Notes under the pieces: model-generated
Told to the model about the DNA's origin: nothing
The model's input: only the letters and a program-made list of their open reading frames with translations
Databases searched by the model: none
Assembly: GCA_029378245.1 (NCBI GenBank)
Contig: JARKIF010000012.1
Span: forward strand, 806,001 to 870,000
Direction of reading: 5' to 3'
Origin: Roridomyces roridus
Taxonomy: Eukaryota; Basidiomycota; Agaricomycetes; Agaricales; Mycenaceae
Length of the DNA: 64,000 nt
Made by a program: the position numbers and the translations under genes
Shown: positions 22,908 to 33,308 of the stretch, in pieces
Position numbering within the stretch: position 1 is the stretch's first letter
Layout: each line of letters starts with the position of its first letter

Positions 22908-25309
22908 TCAAATGGGAAACTCAAACGTCAAATCCGTCAACAACTGCATGCCCGCCGCACGATACGTATCCTGCGTAATACTCGTACGCACCCTCCCGTC
23001 ATGGAACGTCATCAAATTCGGCGCTGCAGTACTCCACTTTGGCCAGAGTGGCACCGTGGGCCCATTAGGATGGAGGTCTGTTGCAAAGTTGATCAGATAG
23101 TCCGTGAGCTCGCCGTCGAAGAAGATGTTTCGGAGGTCGGAGAAGTGGTACTACGCATGTTCGTGAGATTTTTGGGCTGTTCTGAATATGAGGGAGGAGA
23201 TGTGGACCCACCGAGCCGAGGAACGGAACGGCTTTCATACGCTGACTCACTGAACAAGAAATGTTAGTCCAGGTCGAAGTTGAAAGGGAAAGGATACGAA
23301 CAAAACGCCCATTGATCCTGTTTCCCATCCAAGGTCTTCTGGAACAACCGACGAGGAGCCTGGAACACCGCGTCTCCCTGACAACGTTCAGTATTGCATA
23401 TCTCTTTTTGTCTACCCCAATCCACGCACCTGAAACGCCGAAATCCTCTTAAACTGCTTCGACAGCGCGTCAAACACACCAGTATCAAACGGCGATCCGG
23501 CAGCGGCCACGTTCGGGTAAAAGTGATACAACGGGTCGAGGTCTTTGGGGCTTGCGCCAGGAAGCCAGATTTGTTCGATATAATTCTTGTACTCATCGTC
23601 GGTGCTGCAGAAACTCAATCCAGCCTTTCAAACTAAAGAAGAAAGGAGGCGTACCTGATGTTCACAGCGGAGACCGAAAACAATGTGCCCTATACCCAGA
23701 AGTGTGAGTTTCGGAATTCAATCGATGGAACCTACCCACCTCGTCGTCGCAGTCCCCTAGAACAATCCAATTAGCCTCAATGAACAAGGTTTATGCTTCA
23801 CATACCAGTGATAAACGGTATCCTCGCAATCTGCCCCGTCTTGACGAGCCGTTGCGGACTATCGGTGAGAAATACGCCGTCGGCACGCGGAAGCCAGGCC
23901 AGAACCAGCGACTGTGTCCACGATTTAGCCCTTCAAGGGTTATTGAACCAAAAGAGAAACGCACCTCGAACGCAAATATCCCAGGACTCGCATTCATCGC
24001 CTTCTTGAGCGTCGGATATGGCACGCCTCGCAGACATTGGAGAGTGTCCTTGCTGCTCACACACCCAGTCTGGGCTACGATGGCGTCGTAGTCTGTATAA
24101 CCTCATTCTTGGTGCAGATGGTAGTAATTGGACAGGACCTACACTTCTGCCCATTTTCAACCGGTCCAGTCGGTATGGGCGACCCTGATTGCATGAAAGC
24201 GGCACGGAACAGACCCTCGGTGTCCCCGTTGTTCGTGAGCATCTGCAATGAGACGGAGATGGCACCGGAGGAACCGCCCCAGCTGTTTTATGTTCAAAGG
24301 TTCGTCTTTCGTAGCGTAGCAGCACATACATCGTGACTTTCTGCGGATCGCCACCGAACGCAGCGATGTATTTCTGTACCCAACGGAAGGCTTCGCGCTC
24401 TGAGAGATGAATGAATTCGACAAAGGGAAGGATAAAATCGAGCCATACGATCGTGTAAACCCAGGTTACCAACGCCAGCAGCGCGAATTTCTTTGCTTGC
24501 CAGGAATCCGAACGCTGTTGAAACAATAAAGTTGTCACACGTCGCGAGAATGCAAACAGGTACACACCAGAGACTCGGTGGTTGAACGAAACGTAGATGG
24601 CAGGTTTGTCCATCGCAATCGACCGCTCGACAATCTTGGTGCCGTCATTGCTGCAGTCATTGAGTTGGATTCAACTGCGAAATAGTCGGACACGCACCTC
24701 GCTGCACTACCGAATTCAAAACCGCCTCCAAAGATCCACTGGTGACACGGATGAATCGACGAATATTCGGTTGATTGTGAGCTACACACCACCACGACAG
24801 GAAGCTTGGACGTCGCCGTCGCATTCTGGGGTTTAATAACGTTGATTGTCAGGCAATCCTCCGCGTCTGGTGTGATGACCGAGAGGATATCGTTCACGAT
24901 GATATCGACGACCTCCGCGGGCAAGCTTTACGCGGATATTCACAATAGAAAACAAAAGGGTAACGGAAACTCACCCTTGAAAAACAGGGAAATCGATATC
25001 CTGCTGCGGGCACGCCTTTCCAAAGGCCGTGGCTTTCAGCAACCCCGTTGCGTATGGCTCTATAGGCCGAGGGAGGCGGAATCGGAGGTCTCCCACTCTG
25101 TACTTGGCATATAAACCCTCGATATCAAAGCGAGGAGTAGGCAGAGGAACGCACGGAGGCTGCGCGAAGGGGATCCCGAGGAAGCTCGCTGTATTCGCAG
25201 AGCCCGACTTGCCGACGAACTTGGCGCGGTCGAGGATGACTGTCGGGGCGGCGCGTGTCGGATGAAGCAGAGATATGAGAACCAGAGCGTAGAGGAGGAG
25301 GGGTGGCAT
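22908..25309 (-). CDS. Secreted carboxylesterase / lipase (type B, alpha/beta hydrolase)
   Basis: The start at 25309 gives a signal peptide ([20 protein letters not shown]), then the mature enzyme with [18 protein letters not shown] and [11 protein letters not shown] (oxyanion-hole region). The nucleophile elbow is spliced as WGGSSGAIS, so GxSxG reads G-G-S-S-G rather than the usual GESAG. The C-terminal part contains FLGSYHFSDL, giving the likely catalytic His, and ends [11 protein letters not shown] with the stop at 22908. About ten short introns. The family hydrolyses carboxyl or triacylglycerol esters outside the cell (Candida rugosa lipase/cholinesterase fold). Length near 530 residues is typical. 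No break seen. Confidence 0.85.
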
Positions 25310-25473
25310 GGGTTCTGAGCAAGCACAGTGCTCGGACGCGTCAAGTCCGGATTCGGAAAGAAGCTATTCGGTTCGGCCCCAGCATTGATCGCCGAATACT
25401 CAGCCGAGTCCTTCGCGTCCTGCCGCAATACTTACACACGAAGGGGGAAACTCGGGCGCGCTCCTGGCGGGTA

Positions 25474-26410
25474 TTGTGGCGTCAAATCATGATTCCACGT
25501 ACTTAGGCCTTCACTTGCGGCATCCCGTGTTGACTAGTACCTAGTCCGTTTGGCCTCGATTCCGTCCGAGTACTTATCGGTGACATTGTGCACGGAATAG
25601 AAGTCCCGCAGAACGCCCGGGCTAGGGCACAAAGGAGAGCGTTTAGCAAGGTCGAACGAACTGGCACAACGTGTCTTCTTCAAATGTCAGCCCGGGCCAC
25701 TGACACGACTTATGATTCAACCTAGAATCCGTGAATGACGAACAATATGGAAATTCAGCACGCACAAGTTGAAGTTGAAATTATCCCTCAGCATTCAACA
25801 TTCACCCGCCAAATCTCCTCGGCTCTCCGTCCGCGACCGCTGTATGTAGCCATCGGGCGACGGGCAGCATGATTCAACTGGTTACTGCAGCAGGTAAGTA
25901 GCGCCGGAAGGAAATGCCGCCCTGGAGCTGGCGGGGTCGACTGCTGCATCCTAATAGTATTGCGGCCTTGAATCATGATTCCAAGTGGTCCTTCAACTAG
26001 TTGCGGCATCCCGTGGCGAACAGTACCTAGGCCTCGATTCCTTCCGAGTATCGGTGACACAGTGCACGGAATAGAAGTCCCATAGAGTGGCCCTGGCCAG
26101 GGCACACAGGAGGGCGTTTATCAAGGTCGAACGAACGGGCGAAAGGTGTCTTCTTCAAGTAGGCCAATGTCACGATTTAATCTTTATGAATATTCAACCT
26201 AGAATCCGTGGTTTAAATTCGACAATTCAGCACGCACAATCTGGAAGTTGAAATTATCCTCAGCATTCAATTATTCATCCGCCAACTAGCTCTCCGTCCG
26301 CCACCGCTGTATGTAGCCATCGGGCGACGGGCAACGCGGATACCCACTTGGTTCAACTGCAGCAGGTAAGTAGCGCCGGAAGGAAATGCCGCCGTGGAGC
26401 CGGCGGGGGT
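25474..26410. repeat. Tandem duplication of ~0.45-0.48 kb in spacer
   Basis: Unit 1 (about 25474-25935) and unit 2 (about 25958-26410) share long blocks in the same order. These include TTGCGGCATCCCGTG, CACGGAATAGAAGTCCC, GGTCGAACGAAC, CAACCTAGAATCCGTG, TGTATGTAGCCATCGGGCGA and GGTAAGTAGCGCCGGAAGGA. Both lie upstream of the esterase. No coding frame spans them. Confidence 0.85.
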
Positions 26411-27670
26411 CGCCCTGAGGCCCGAACCTGAAGCCGAGGCCGACTACCGTTCTTGGTTACCCGCCAGGGCCGCCGCGTTTGAGGCCTAAGGTCCGCCTCG
26501 GCCAATTTATCTATGAGGTAGATGAACTAGGCGGACCTGCTGAGACGCGAATTCGCCGAAAGTTGGTGGAATGGGGCAAGTATGTTGTTATACCGGCCGG
26601 GAGAGCACGGGCAGGGTAAGATCCACGCCACGCAGATCCTATTCAGTCAGCCATTCACTTAGTATTACGCCATCGATTCGTTGACATCACGCCTCTATCT
26701 GCGCAACTGCGGAAAGAAATAGGAATCAACGGCGCGCGGGGTGGAGCGAAAATGCAAAATACTTACAGTCACAGTATCCCATTTTCCGAATCCGCGCTGA
26801 GCGCTGAGCCTCAATTGAGCTTGACCTGAAATTTGACACGGCTCCACTTCGACAAGTCGACTGGGAGTGTACAGGAGTGTACTGGCAACGTGGCTGTTGT
26901 AACTGCCAAGGCTTGACGTACTGCCAGGGCTTGACGTGCATATGCACCGGACGAACTTCGTCAACGGTGAGAACGGAAGCCGGAGCTTAAAAATGAAGTC
27001 AAAGAAGGAGTCGAGTCACTGGAGGCCTAGGCTGCGGAGATAGGCATTAGACTCATCGTTTCGTTACTTGTTCACGACATCCACAGCTTCAATGCTGAGA
27101 GCTGCCCGAAAAAAATCGTCCCGGGATACATCGGTCAGTGAGTTCATTGAAAAAACGGACCAGCAAGTGGACGTCCAGCCTTTGAAATGGAATGGACAGG
27201 GAGTGTCAACCCTTGGAATGTTTGATCAGGTCCTTGTCAGGCGGGTATCCCGAGGTGCTCGGAGGAGGTTGTAACTTACTTACGAGTGAGCGCTGTTAGC
27301 AGCAATTTACGAATGCAATCGTACAGCCCAGGCTCAGAAAATGAATCCTGAGGAAGGAATGGAAACAGTCCGCATCACACGGGTGCCTCGGATTTGTCAG
27401 CCAGGAATCCGGGATGTGGCATGCGGCGGTCGCTCCCGACTGCCTCGAGGACGACATTGACACGGAAGCGAAGCCTCGGCGTTATTGACAACGTGTGGGT
27501 TTGCCATCAATCGGGTGCGATCACGTCTCTACCTTACCCCTCGTTTCACAATTTCTCCCAATTCGTGTCAGCGTCCTCAGCCCGGAAATAGGCCCTGCTT
27601 AAGGCGCTACTATGCGACATGACATCCCACTTAATTGCCCTGCTCGCCCTGCTTTGCTCCTGCCATCGTC
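26411..27670. other. Spacer without supported gene
   Basis: Short reading frames only (for example 27068-27274, plus strand) without recognised domains. The 3' end is the probable promoter and 5' UTR of the gene starting at 27671. Confidence 0.4.
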
Positions 27671-28840
27671 ATGCTGGCCGCAACCCGTCCCAGACCGTCT
27701 GCTGTTTATCACCCGGTGCCCGTGCCGTACTACAAGAGGCAGAGGACCGCGTCGGGGTCGTCTAGCCTAGCCGAGTCTCCTCAAGGCGTTCCTCCGGCAG
27801 CCTCGTTTTACACACCGCGCGGTCCATCTACGGCAGCAAGCTCGATCTATACACTTTCTTGTTCTTCACCCACCGCTTCCGTATCCTCATTTAATTCGAT
27901 GAAGGAGGTACCGAAGAAGTCCGCACCACCACTAACGCCTAGCTGGCTTACTCGCTCGCCACGACTCGCTCCGTCGAGCGATATAAACACCATACCAGCG
28001 GCACACACATCTCCCGACGAGACGCCCATGGACGTGCCAGAGGCAGAGCTGCGTCGACGGCAGCTAGACAAGGCGACGCGTCTCTTGGGCGAGACTGTCC
28101 CCATCGAGCTCGTCTTCCACCCCCAGGGCCACCGTCCCCTCAAGTCGCTCCTGGACCACTCGATCGACGAGAAACGCCCGAGGGATATGACGGTCCCGCC
28201 ACCACGACGACCGAGGAAGCTGACCCGCAGGGCGAGTCTCACACTCTCCGTCATCACCTCCAAATTCCTGCACGGTCGTCACTCACGCGACTCGTCGGAG
28301 GACTCGAGTTTCTCGAGCCCGTCCTCGCCCCCTGCGCTGCACATGCCCCACCAGCACCCAGACGTTGCGCCCATCTCCCCCATTACGTTCGCCTTCCCCC
28401 GTTTGCCCACGCCTGCGCGTGCCGAGCCGCCTAAGGAGGAGGTCCCCGTGATCGACATCGACATTGGCAGCACTGCGTCCTGCGGATACGAAAGCGATAG
28501 CTCAGAGGAGGAGCAGGAGGACAAGGAAGATAGCACGACGCCCGTGCGTCGCTCACACACTCACTCCTTCTCCGACGTGCTCCCTCGGACTATGCCCATG
28601 CCACCTTCACCACCTCACGGCCACGCACACAGCCATTCAGAGGACCTCTACGGCATCCGTCCGGACACTCCGTTTGCCGACTACCACCCCGAGACGCCCT
28701 TCCTCGCCGACCCATCCATGACTGGACCTCTAGGCCCCGTCGTGCGAAAGGAGCGCCGGGGCGAGCAGGGCTGGAGCGGGGAGTGGAACCAGTCGGATAT
28801 GAGGCATGTCTTGCACAAGCTGCGGACACTCAAGTCCTAG
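27671..28840 (+). CDS. Conserved basidiomycete disordered protein
   Basis: A single-exon gene of 389 codons from the ATG at 27671 (MLAATRPRPSAVYHPVPV). It is rich in Ser, Pro and Arg, with acidic (SDSSEEEQEDKED) and His-rich patches, so largely disordered. Two short segments look constrained. One is RRRQLDKATRLLGETVPIELVF in the middle, a K-L-x-x-LGE-x-VP motif I associate with Agaricomycete hypothetical proteins. The other is the C-terminal GWSGEWNQSDMRHVLHKLR, which probably forms a helix. The composition suggests a nuclear or signalling scaffold, but function is unknown. In-frame upstream codons exist, but this is the first ATG. Confidence 0.75.
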   Translation: MLAATRPRPSAVYHPVPVPYYKRQRTASGSSSLAESPQGVPPAASFYTPRGPSTAASSIYTLSCSSPTASVSSFNSMKEVPKKSAPPLTPSWLTRSPRLAPSSDINTIPAAHTSPDETPMDVPEAELRRRQLDKATRLLGETVPIELVFHPQGHRPLKSLLDHSIDEKRPRDMTVPPPRRPRKLTRRASLTLSVITSKFLHGRHSRDSSEDSSFSSPSSPPALHMPHQHPDVAPISPITFAFPRLPTPARAEPPKEEVPVIDIDIGSTASCGYESDSSEEEQEDKEDSTTPVRRSHTHSFSDVLPRTMPMPPSPPHGHAHSHSEDLYGIRPDTPFADYHPETPFLADPSMTGPLGPVVRKERRGEQGWSGEWNQSDMRHVLHKLRTLKS

Positions 28841-29530
28841 TCACTGCTCCCCCGCCGCGCTCCCGCTACTCCCTCCTCAATGGGGATATAATAAAAATCT
28901 CCCTAACGACGCACACCGCCCGCCGTTACCTGCCTGTCTGTCTTGGCCGTCGGTCAAAACAGGTTTGGTACCAGCGCATCCGCGTTATGTCTATTAATCG
29001 CTTATTCCTGGGTTTGGAGGCGTATCATACGGCACCGACTAATAAATTCCGTTTGGGGCGCTGGGCGATCTCTGTATGTATAAATTCAAAATAGAAGAAA
29101 ATACTTAGCATAACGTAGACTCTACTCTATTACTAGTCTGTACCTACTTGTTTCTTGAATAGCCTACGCGCGCGTCGTAATGTCCCAAGTGAATGAAGTG
29201 ATTCCTATCCAATGTTCTCATCTGTTCCGTCTTCCTCCCGAGCTGTTGCATGGTTGCATGAAAGACGTCTCAGCGCTCGCCGATCACGTCATTTCACGCC
29301 GATATCCACCCGCGACGCCTATAGGCCCTGATCAGCGATAAATTGCGGCGGCGGCGGCAGCATCTTCAACGTCCCTATCCTTCGTCTTGAAGGCACAGGC
29401 ACTGCAAGCGGCGTATACAACTTCCGCGTCCTGGGCCGATGAAAGCCTGGGTTTCGGAATTGGAACTCATGATCAACAGTTGAACACGGCACATCGGCAT
29501 ATTCGCGGCTCGCAAATGATCGATGATTTT
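28841..29530. other. 3' UTR and spacer
   Basis: Contains the probable 3' UTR of the preceding gene and a short GGC triplet run near 29343. No gene supported. Confidence 0.4.
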
Positions 29531-29900
29531 CTAGAGCAAATCATTCGTAAACGCAGCGAACCCCGCCTGTATGCGAAACTCCTCCTCGGGATACTTACTC
29601 TTCCCACCCATGCGTGATCCACTCGCTTCCTGGTCTATGCAGTGTCTCCTGAGATGGACAATTGAGCTCTGGACAAGTTTAAAACAAGAAAACTTGACGA
29701 AGATCAAACACACCAATTTGCGGGTTACCAATACCACAGCACCGATGATACCAGTGCTGACTTTCTCGTGAACGAGCTCCCAAGCGTGAACGAGCTCCCA
29801 GGAAGATCGGCCCACATTGGTGTATGACACCAGTCGCATTCCAGAGCGAGATATGACCAATATTCCGGGTGAAGTTGAGGAACGAGGTCAAATGACCATA
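29531..29900 (-). pseudogene. Orphan F-box 3' exons
   Basis: This is a partial extra copy of the family C-terminus: WELVHEKVSTGIIGAVV corresponds to the conserved ELVRNKVDAGIVGAL, and EEEFRIQAGFAAF to the last exon. There is no F-box exon of its own, because the next upstream sequence is the end of F3. A ~18-bp unit (GTGAACGAGCTCCCA) is tandemly duplicated near 29770-29803. It is a relic of a further array member lost by deletion. Confidence 0.65.
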
Positions 29901-29998
29901 CAGGTACTACTTGTGTGTAGTATCTAACAAGAGCATCGCCCTTTCCACCAGAAAGCATAATGATACATGGCCAGGGTTCAAAAAGTCACCAGAGGCAA

Positions 29999-31221
29999 TC
30001 AGTCGTAAACGTAGTAAGCCCCGACTGCATCTGGAAGTCCTCCTCCGGGTACTCCTCCCACATGCCATCCACTTTCTTCCATTCAGTTTCATCTGAGACG
30101 GATGATTGAGTTGGCGGGTCAAGTCAAGACGAAAATCAAACGCACCAGTAAGACGAAAATGGGATGACCGAATACGACACGCCTTCAAAGCATCAATGAT
30201 ACCACGATCGACTTTGATTTGAACGACCTCCCAAGCGTCCGTTACACTTCTCCGTGTTGGCTCACCAAACCAGCTGTAGCAAGAATCCAGAGCGAGATAT
30301 TCAAGCTGCGAAAAGCGCGGGAGACGCGAGAGGAGGCCAATCTATATATAATCTTTAGACAATGAGGTTTGGAATTACGATTGAAGACTGACCATGCCTT
30401 CAGCCCGTACGTAGAGACTCGTTGTATGTTGCATGTGCTGAGAAAGAGAAACAAGGACTCTGGAGCTGTCCGATCCCCAAAGGAAATCTTGGTAGGATAT
30501 GAATGGGGGGTTGGGATTCATCAGGGCTTTGAGCGTGGATACAGTCTCGTCGATGAGGGTGGCACTAAACGTGTCCCCCTCCGACCAGAAGACTCGCATC
30601 GCGGAGAGTTTCTGGCAGACGACGTGTTTAAAGACGTGTGATGGAGCCTCGAGATGCCTGATGTGGGGGAGATATCGTAGGGAATGCGAATGAAGGCTCG
30701 TAGCTCCAGTGCAGGGATAGGGCGGTCGTAGTCTTGTGGCGCCTCAAAAATTGTTGCGCCGCGGCCAAGTGGGAGAAATGGATCTCGAAAATGGAAAGGT
30801 CACAGCTCAGAAGTCGAGGAAAATTCAGGAGATGGAGTTTCGAATATAGGGCAGTGACGGAAAGTTCTAGCTTCTCGAGTCGATTCATGAGCTTCATCGC
30901 GTTGACCACCAAGCACACTTCATCCTCTGAAACGCGCCGTTGGCCTTTGGCAAAGTTTGCTTGTCTATGCAGAGACCTCAGAAAGGGGCCGTTTATGAGA
31001 TACAAAGCGTACGCACTTTATAGCGAACGACCGTATCGCGGAGGCTCGCGTCGGATTTGCGACTAATGCCGAGCGTTGTGGAATAACTTGGATACGCGGC
31101 ACACGGATGCAAGGTCGCGCGGGTCAAGGGCAAGTAAGTGGTGGATGACTTCGATGAGTAGCTCGTTGGGCAGGCGTGTAGCCGACGAGAGCCTCGTGCG
31201 TTGGCGACGCGTCAGGACCAT
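29999..31221 (-). pseudogene. F-box pseudogene F3
   Basis: It starts at 31221 with the family motif MVLTRRQRTRLSSATRLPNE and a readable F-box. Just after SKLFHN the segment corresponding to SLTLPFLNRxVVLVI...FVAFC is missing. The following text (SALVANPTRASAIRSFAIKC) is out of frame, so translation would stop at ARH-stop near 31063. Downstream parts remain well preserved: MNRLEKLELSVTALYSKLHL, then LIDETVSTLKALMNPNPPFI, and a last exon ending EEYPEEDFQMQSGLTTF with the stop at 29999. The family intron donor (GTCAGT after RAEGM) is retained. Confidence 0.75.
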
Positions 31222-31610
31222 GGCTGTCCTTTTGCGTCGTGGTGGTAGCGAAAGAAGAGGTGGTGACCTCGTGATCAGCTGCACTCGCAAACAAACAATA
31301 CTTTGTACTAAAAGAGGAAATATCTCTCTTCTGTCCTGTAAACACACACTCTGCGCCCGGGTCACCTCGCATTGTTAGATATGCCAAAGACAGCAATGGC
31401 CAAGTCGGAGACTCAGAATCTCGGACACGGAAGAATATTGCACTTTAAGCCAAAAATGTAAACCGTGAGCAAGTTAGCTCACAAACTGTACAGGCACTTT
31501 TGCGTAGTATCTAATGAGTATCTATCCTTCCCTCCATCCTCTAGTCCCATTCCGATTCGCCACAAGAAAGCATACCTCCGCGGTTCAAAAAGGCTTCAAC
31601 TTGAAGGTCC

Positions 31611-32875
31611 CTAGCGCACACTAGCCACAAGCGCCGACAGCCCCCCCTGTGTCTGAAACTCATCCACGGAATACTCCTCCCACACACCATCCACTCTCTT
31701 CCATGCATTGCGACCTGACACGGATGATTGAATTGTCAAGTCCAGGTCGCGAGGAAAATCAAACGCACAAATACGGCAAGCTAGCAAAGCACCGATGAAA
31801 CCACAGTCGATTTTCTTCCGAACAAGCTCCCAAGGTTTCGCGACACTGGTCTAAAACCAGCCAGAACATTCCAGAGAGAGATATTCCAGCTTCAAAAAGC
31901 GTGGGAGGCTCCGGGCAAGGTCAAGGATAATGTCCTACCGGCACAGGTCAAGCTTCGGACTCGTCGTCATTTAATCAAAAACACTGACTGCTAGCGACCC
32001 GTACGCAGAGAGTCGCCGTATGCTGCATGTGCTGAGAAAGGGAGTTCATGATACGGGTGTGGTACCAAGATGTAATGTCGACGAGATCTTGATAGGATAT
32101 GAATGGAGCCTCGGGGTTCGTCAGAGCTTTGAACGCCAACACGGTCTGGTCAAAGAAATTTGGGCTGTAGGCGTACATGCGCGCCCAAATCAGTCGCATC
32201 GCTGGGAGACTCGGAGAGACGACACGTTCGAAGATGTGCGATGGGGCTTCGAGATAAATGAGGCCGGGAAGGGGAATAGTGGGATTGTGACGATTGTCAA
32301 CGCCCAAGCGCGCGGTCAAGTGAGTTATGGTCGTGTGACGCGCAGGGAATTGTACCACGTCAGGCGACTGGCGCCATGTGGACGAGATGCGCAATTCACA
32401 GATCACTAGTCGAGGAAATGTGAGGAGGGAGAGTCTGGGACAGATGACGGCGCCGGAGATGTGCAGTTTCTCAAGGCGGCTCATGAGCTTCATTGCCTCG
32501 ACTAGCAGGTCCAATTCAGGCTTTGAAACAGTCTTGTAGGGGAGCTGCTCTCTATTCGTGGCGTTAAGAGAGAGAGATTGGTCAAATATGAGCTGTACGC
32601 ACCTTATGGTCAACGACCGTATCGCAGAGCCTCGTGTTGGATTTGCCGGCGCAGAAAGGGACGAAACGAGTTCGATAATCGGCTCCGTGTCGATCAAGGA
32701 CAAGCACGACAGCGCGGTTGAGAAAAGGTGAGGTGAGACTGTGGAGACGCTTCGACAGGGAGCAAAAGGACGGAAGGTCGGTTTCGGGCAAGTGGTGGAC
32801 GACCTCGAGGAGCAGCTCGTTGGGTAGTCGGGTAATCGACGAGAGCGCCTTCCGTTGGCGACGCGTCAGGACCAT
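31611..32875 (-). pseudogene. F-box pseudogene F4
   Basis: It starts at 32875 (MVLTRRQRKALSSITRLPNE) with a good F-box. Near 32655 about 8 nt are missing relative to F5, shifting frame between RTRFVPFC and the downstream PANPTRGSAIRSLTIRC. A long open stretch follows (32703-31975), containing SRLEKLHISGAVICPRLSLL and LTNPEAPFISYQDLV. In exon 2 an in-frame TAG at 31853-31851 precedes KPWELVRKKIDCGFIGAL. The final exon ends DEFQTQGGLSALVASVR, stop at 31611. Two lesions indicate a pseudogene. Confidence 0.75.
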
Positions 32876-33308
32876 GGCTGGATCGCGACGATGGTAGAAG
32901 CGAAGAAGGGATGACCACAACAACAATCATAAATAATCGACGCTTGTACCAAAAGAGGAAATCAATGTCAGCGGGATCTTCAGCGTTGGTCCGTCTGGTC
33001 CCATAGACAACTTTTCTACGCCCATGCAAGGACTGGGGAGTTCAACGTTCAAGCGTCTATCACTTAGACTGAACACGGCAAGTTGGAGACTCGGAATCTC
33101 GGACACTGGGGAGTTATATCTTCGAGGCCGTGTTCATTATATGCTTTCGCGGGCTCCGAGAGTAATGAAATTAGCTCAAAGACTTTACAGGTATGTATTA
33201 CTTGTGGTATGCAATTATTCTAATAAGAGTCCAAGTCCTTCCCTCCTCCTCCAGTAACGCTCCACTGATTCACCACCAGAAAGTATAACTATGTGTTCGC
33301 AAATGAGC

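Noticed and set aside
29343..29355. GGC triplet run as a regulatory repeat
   Set aside because: Too short and in spacer; no support.
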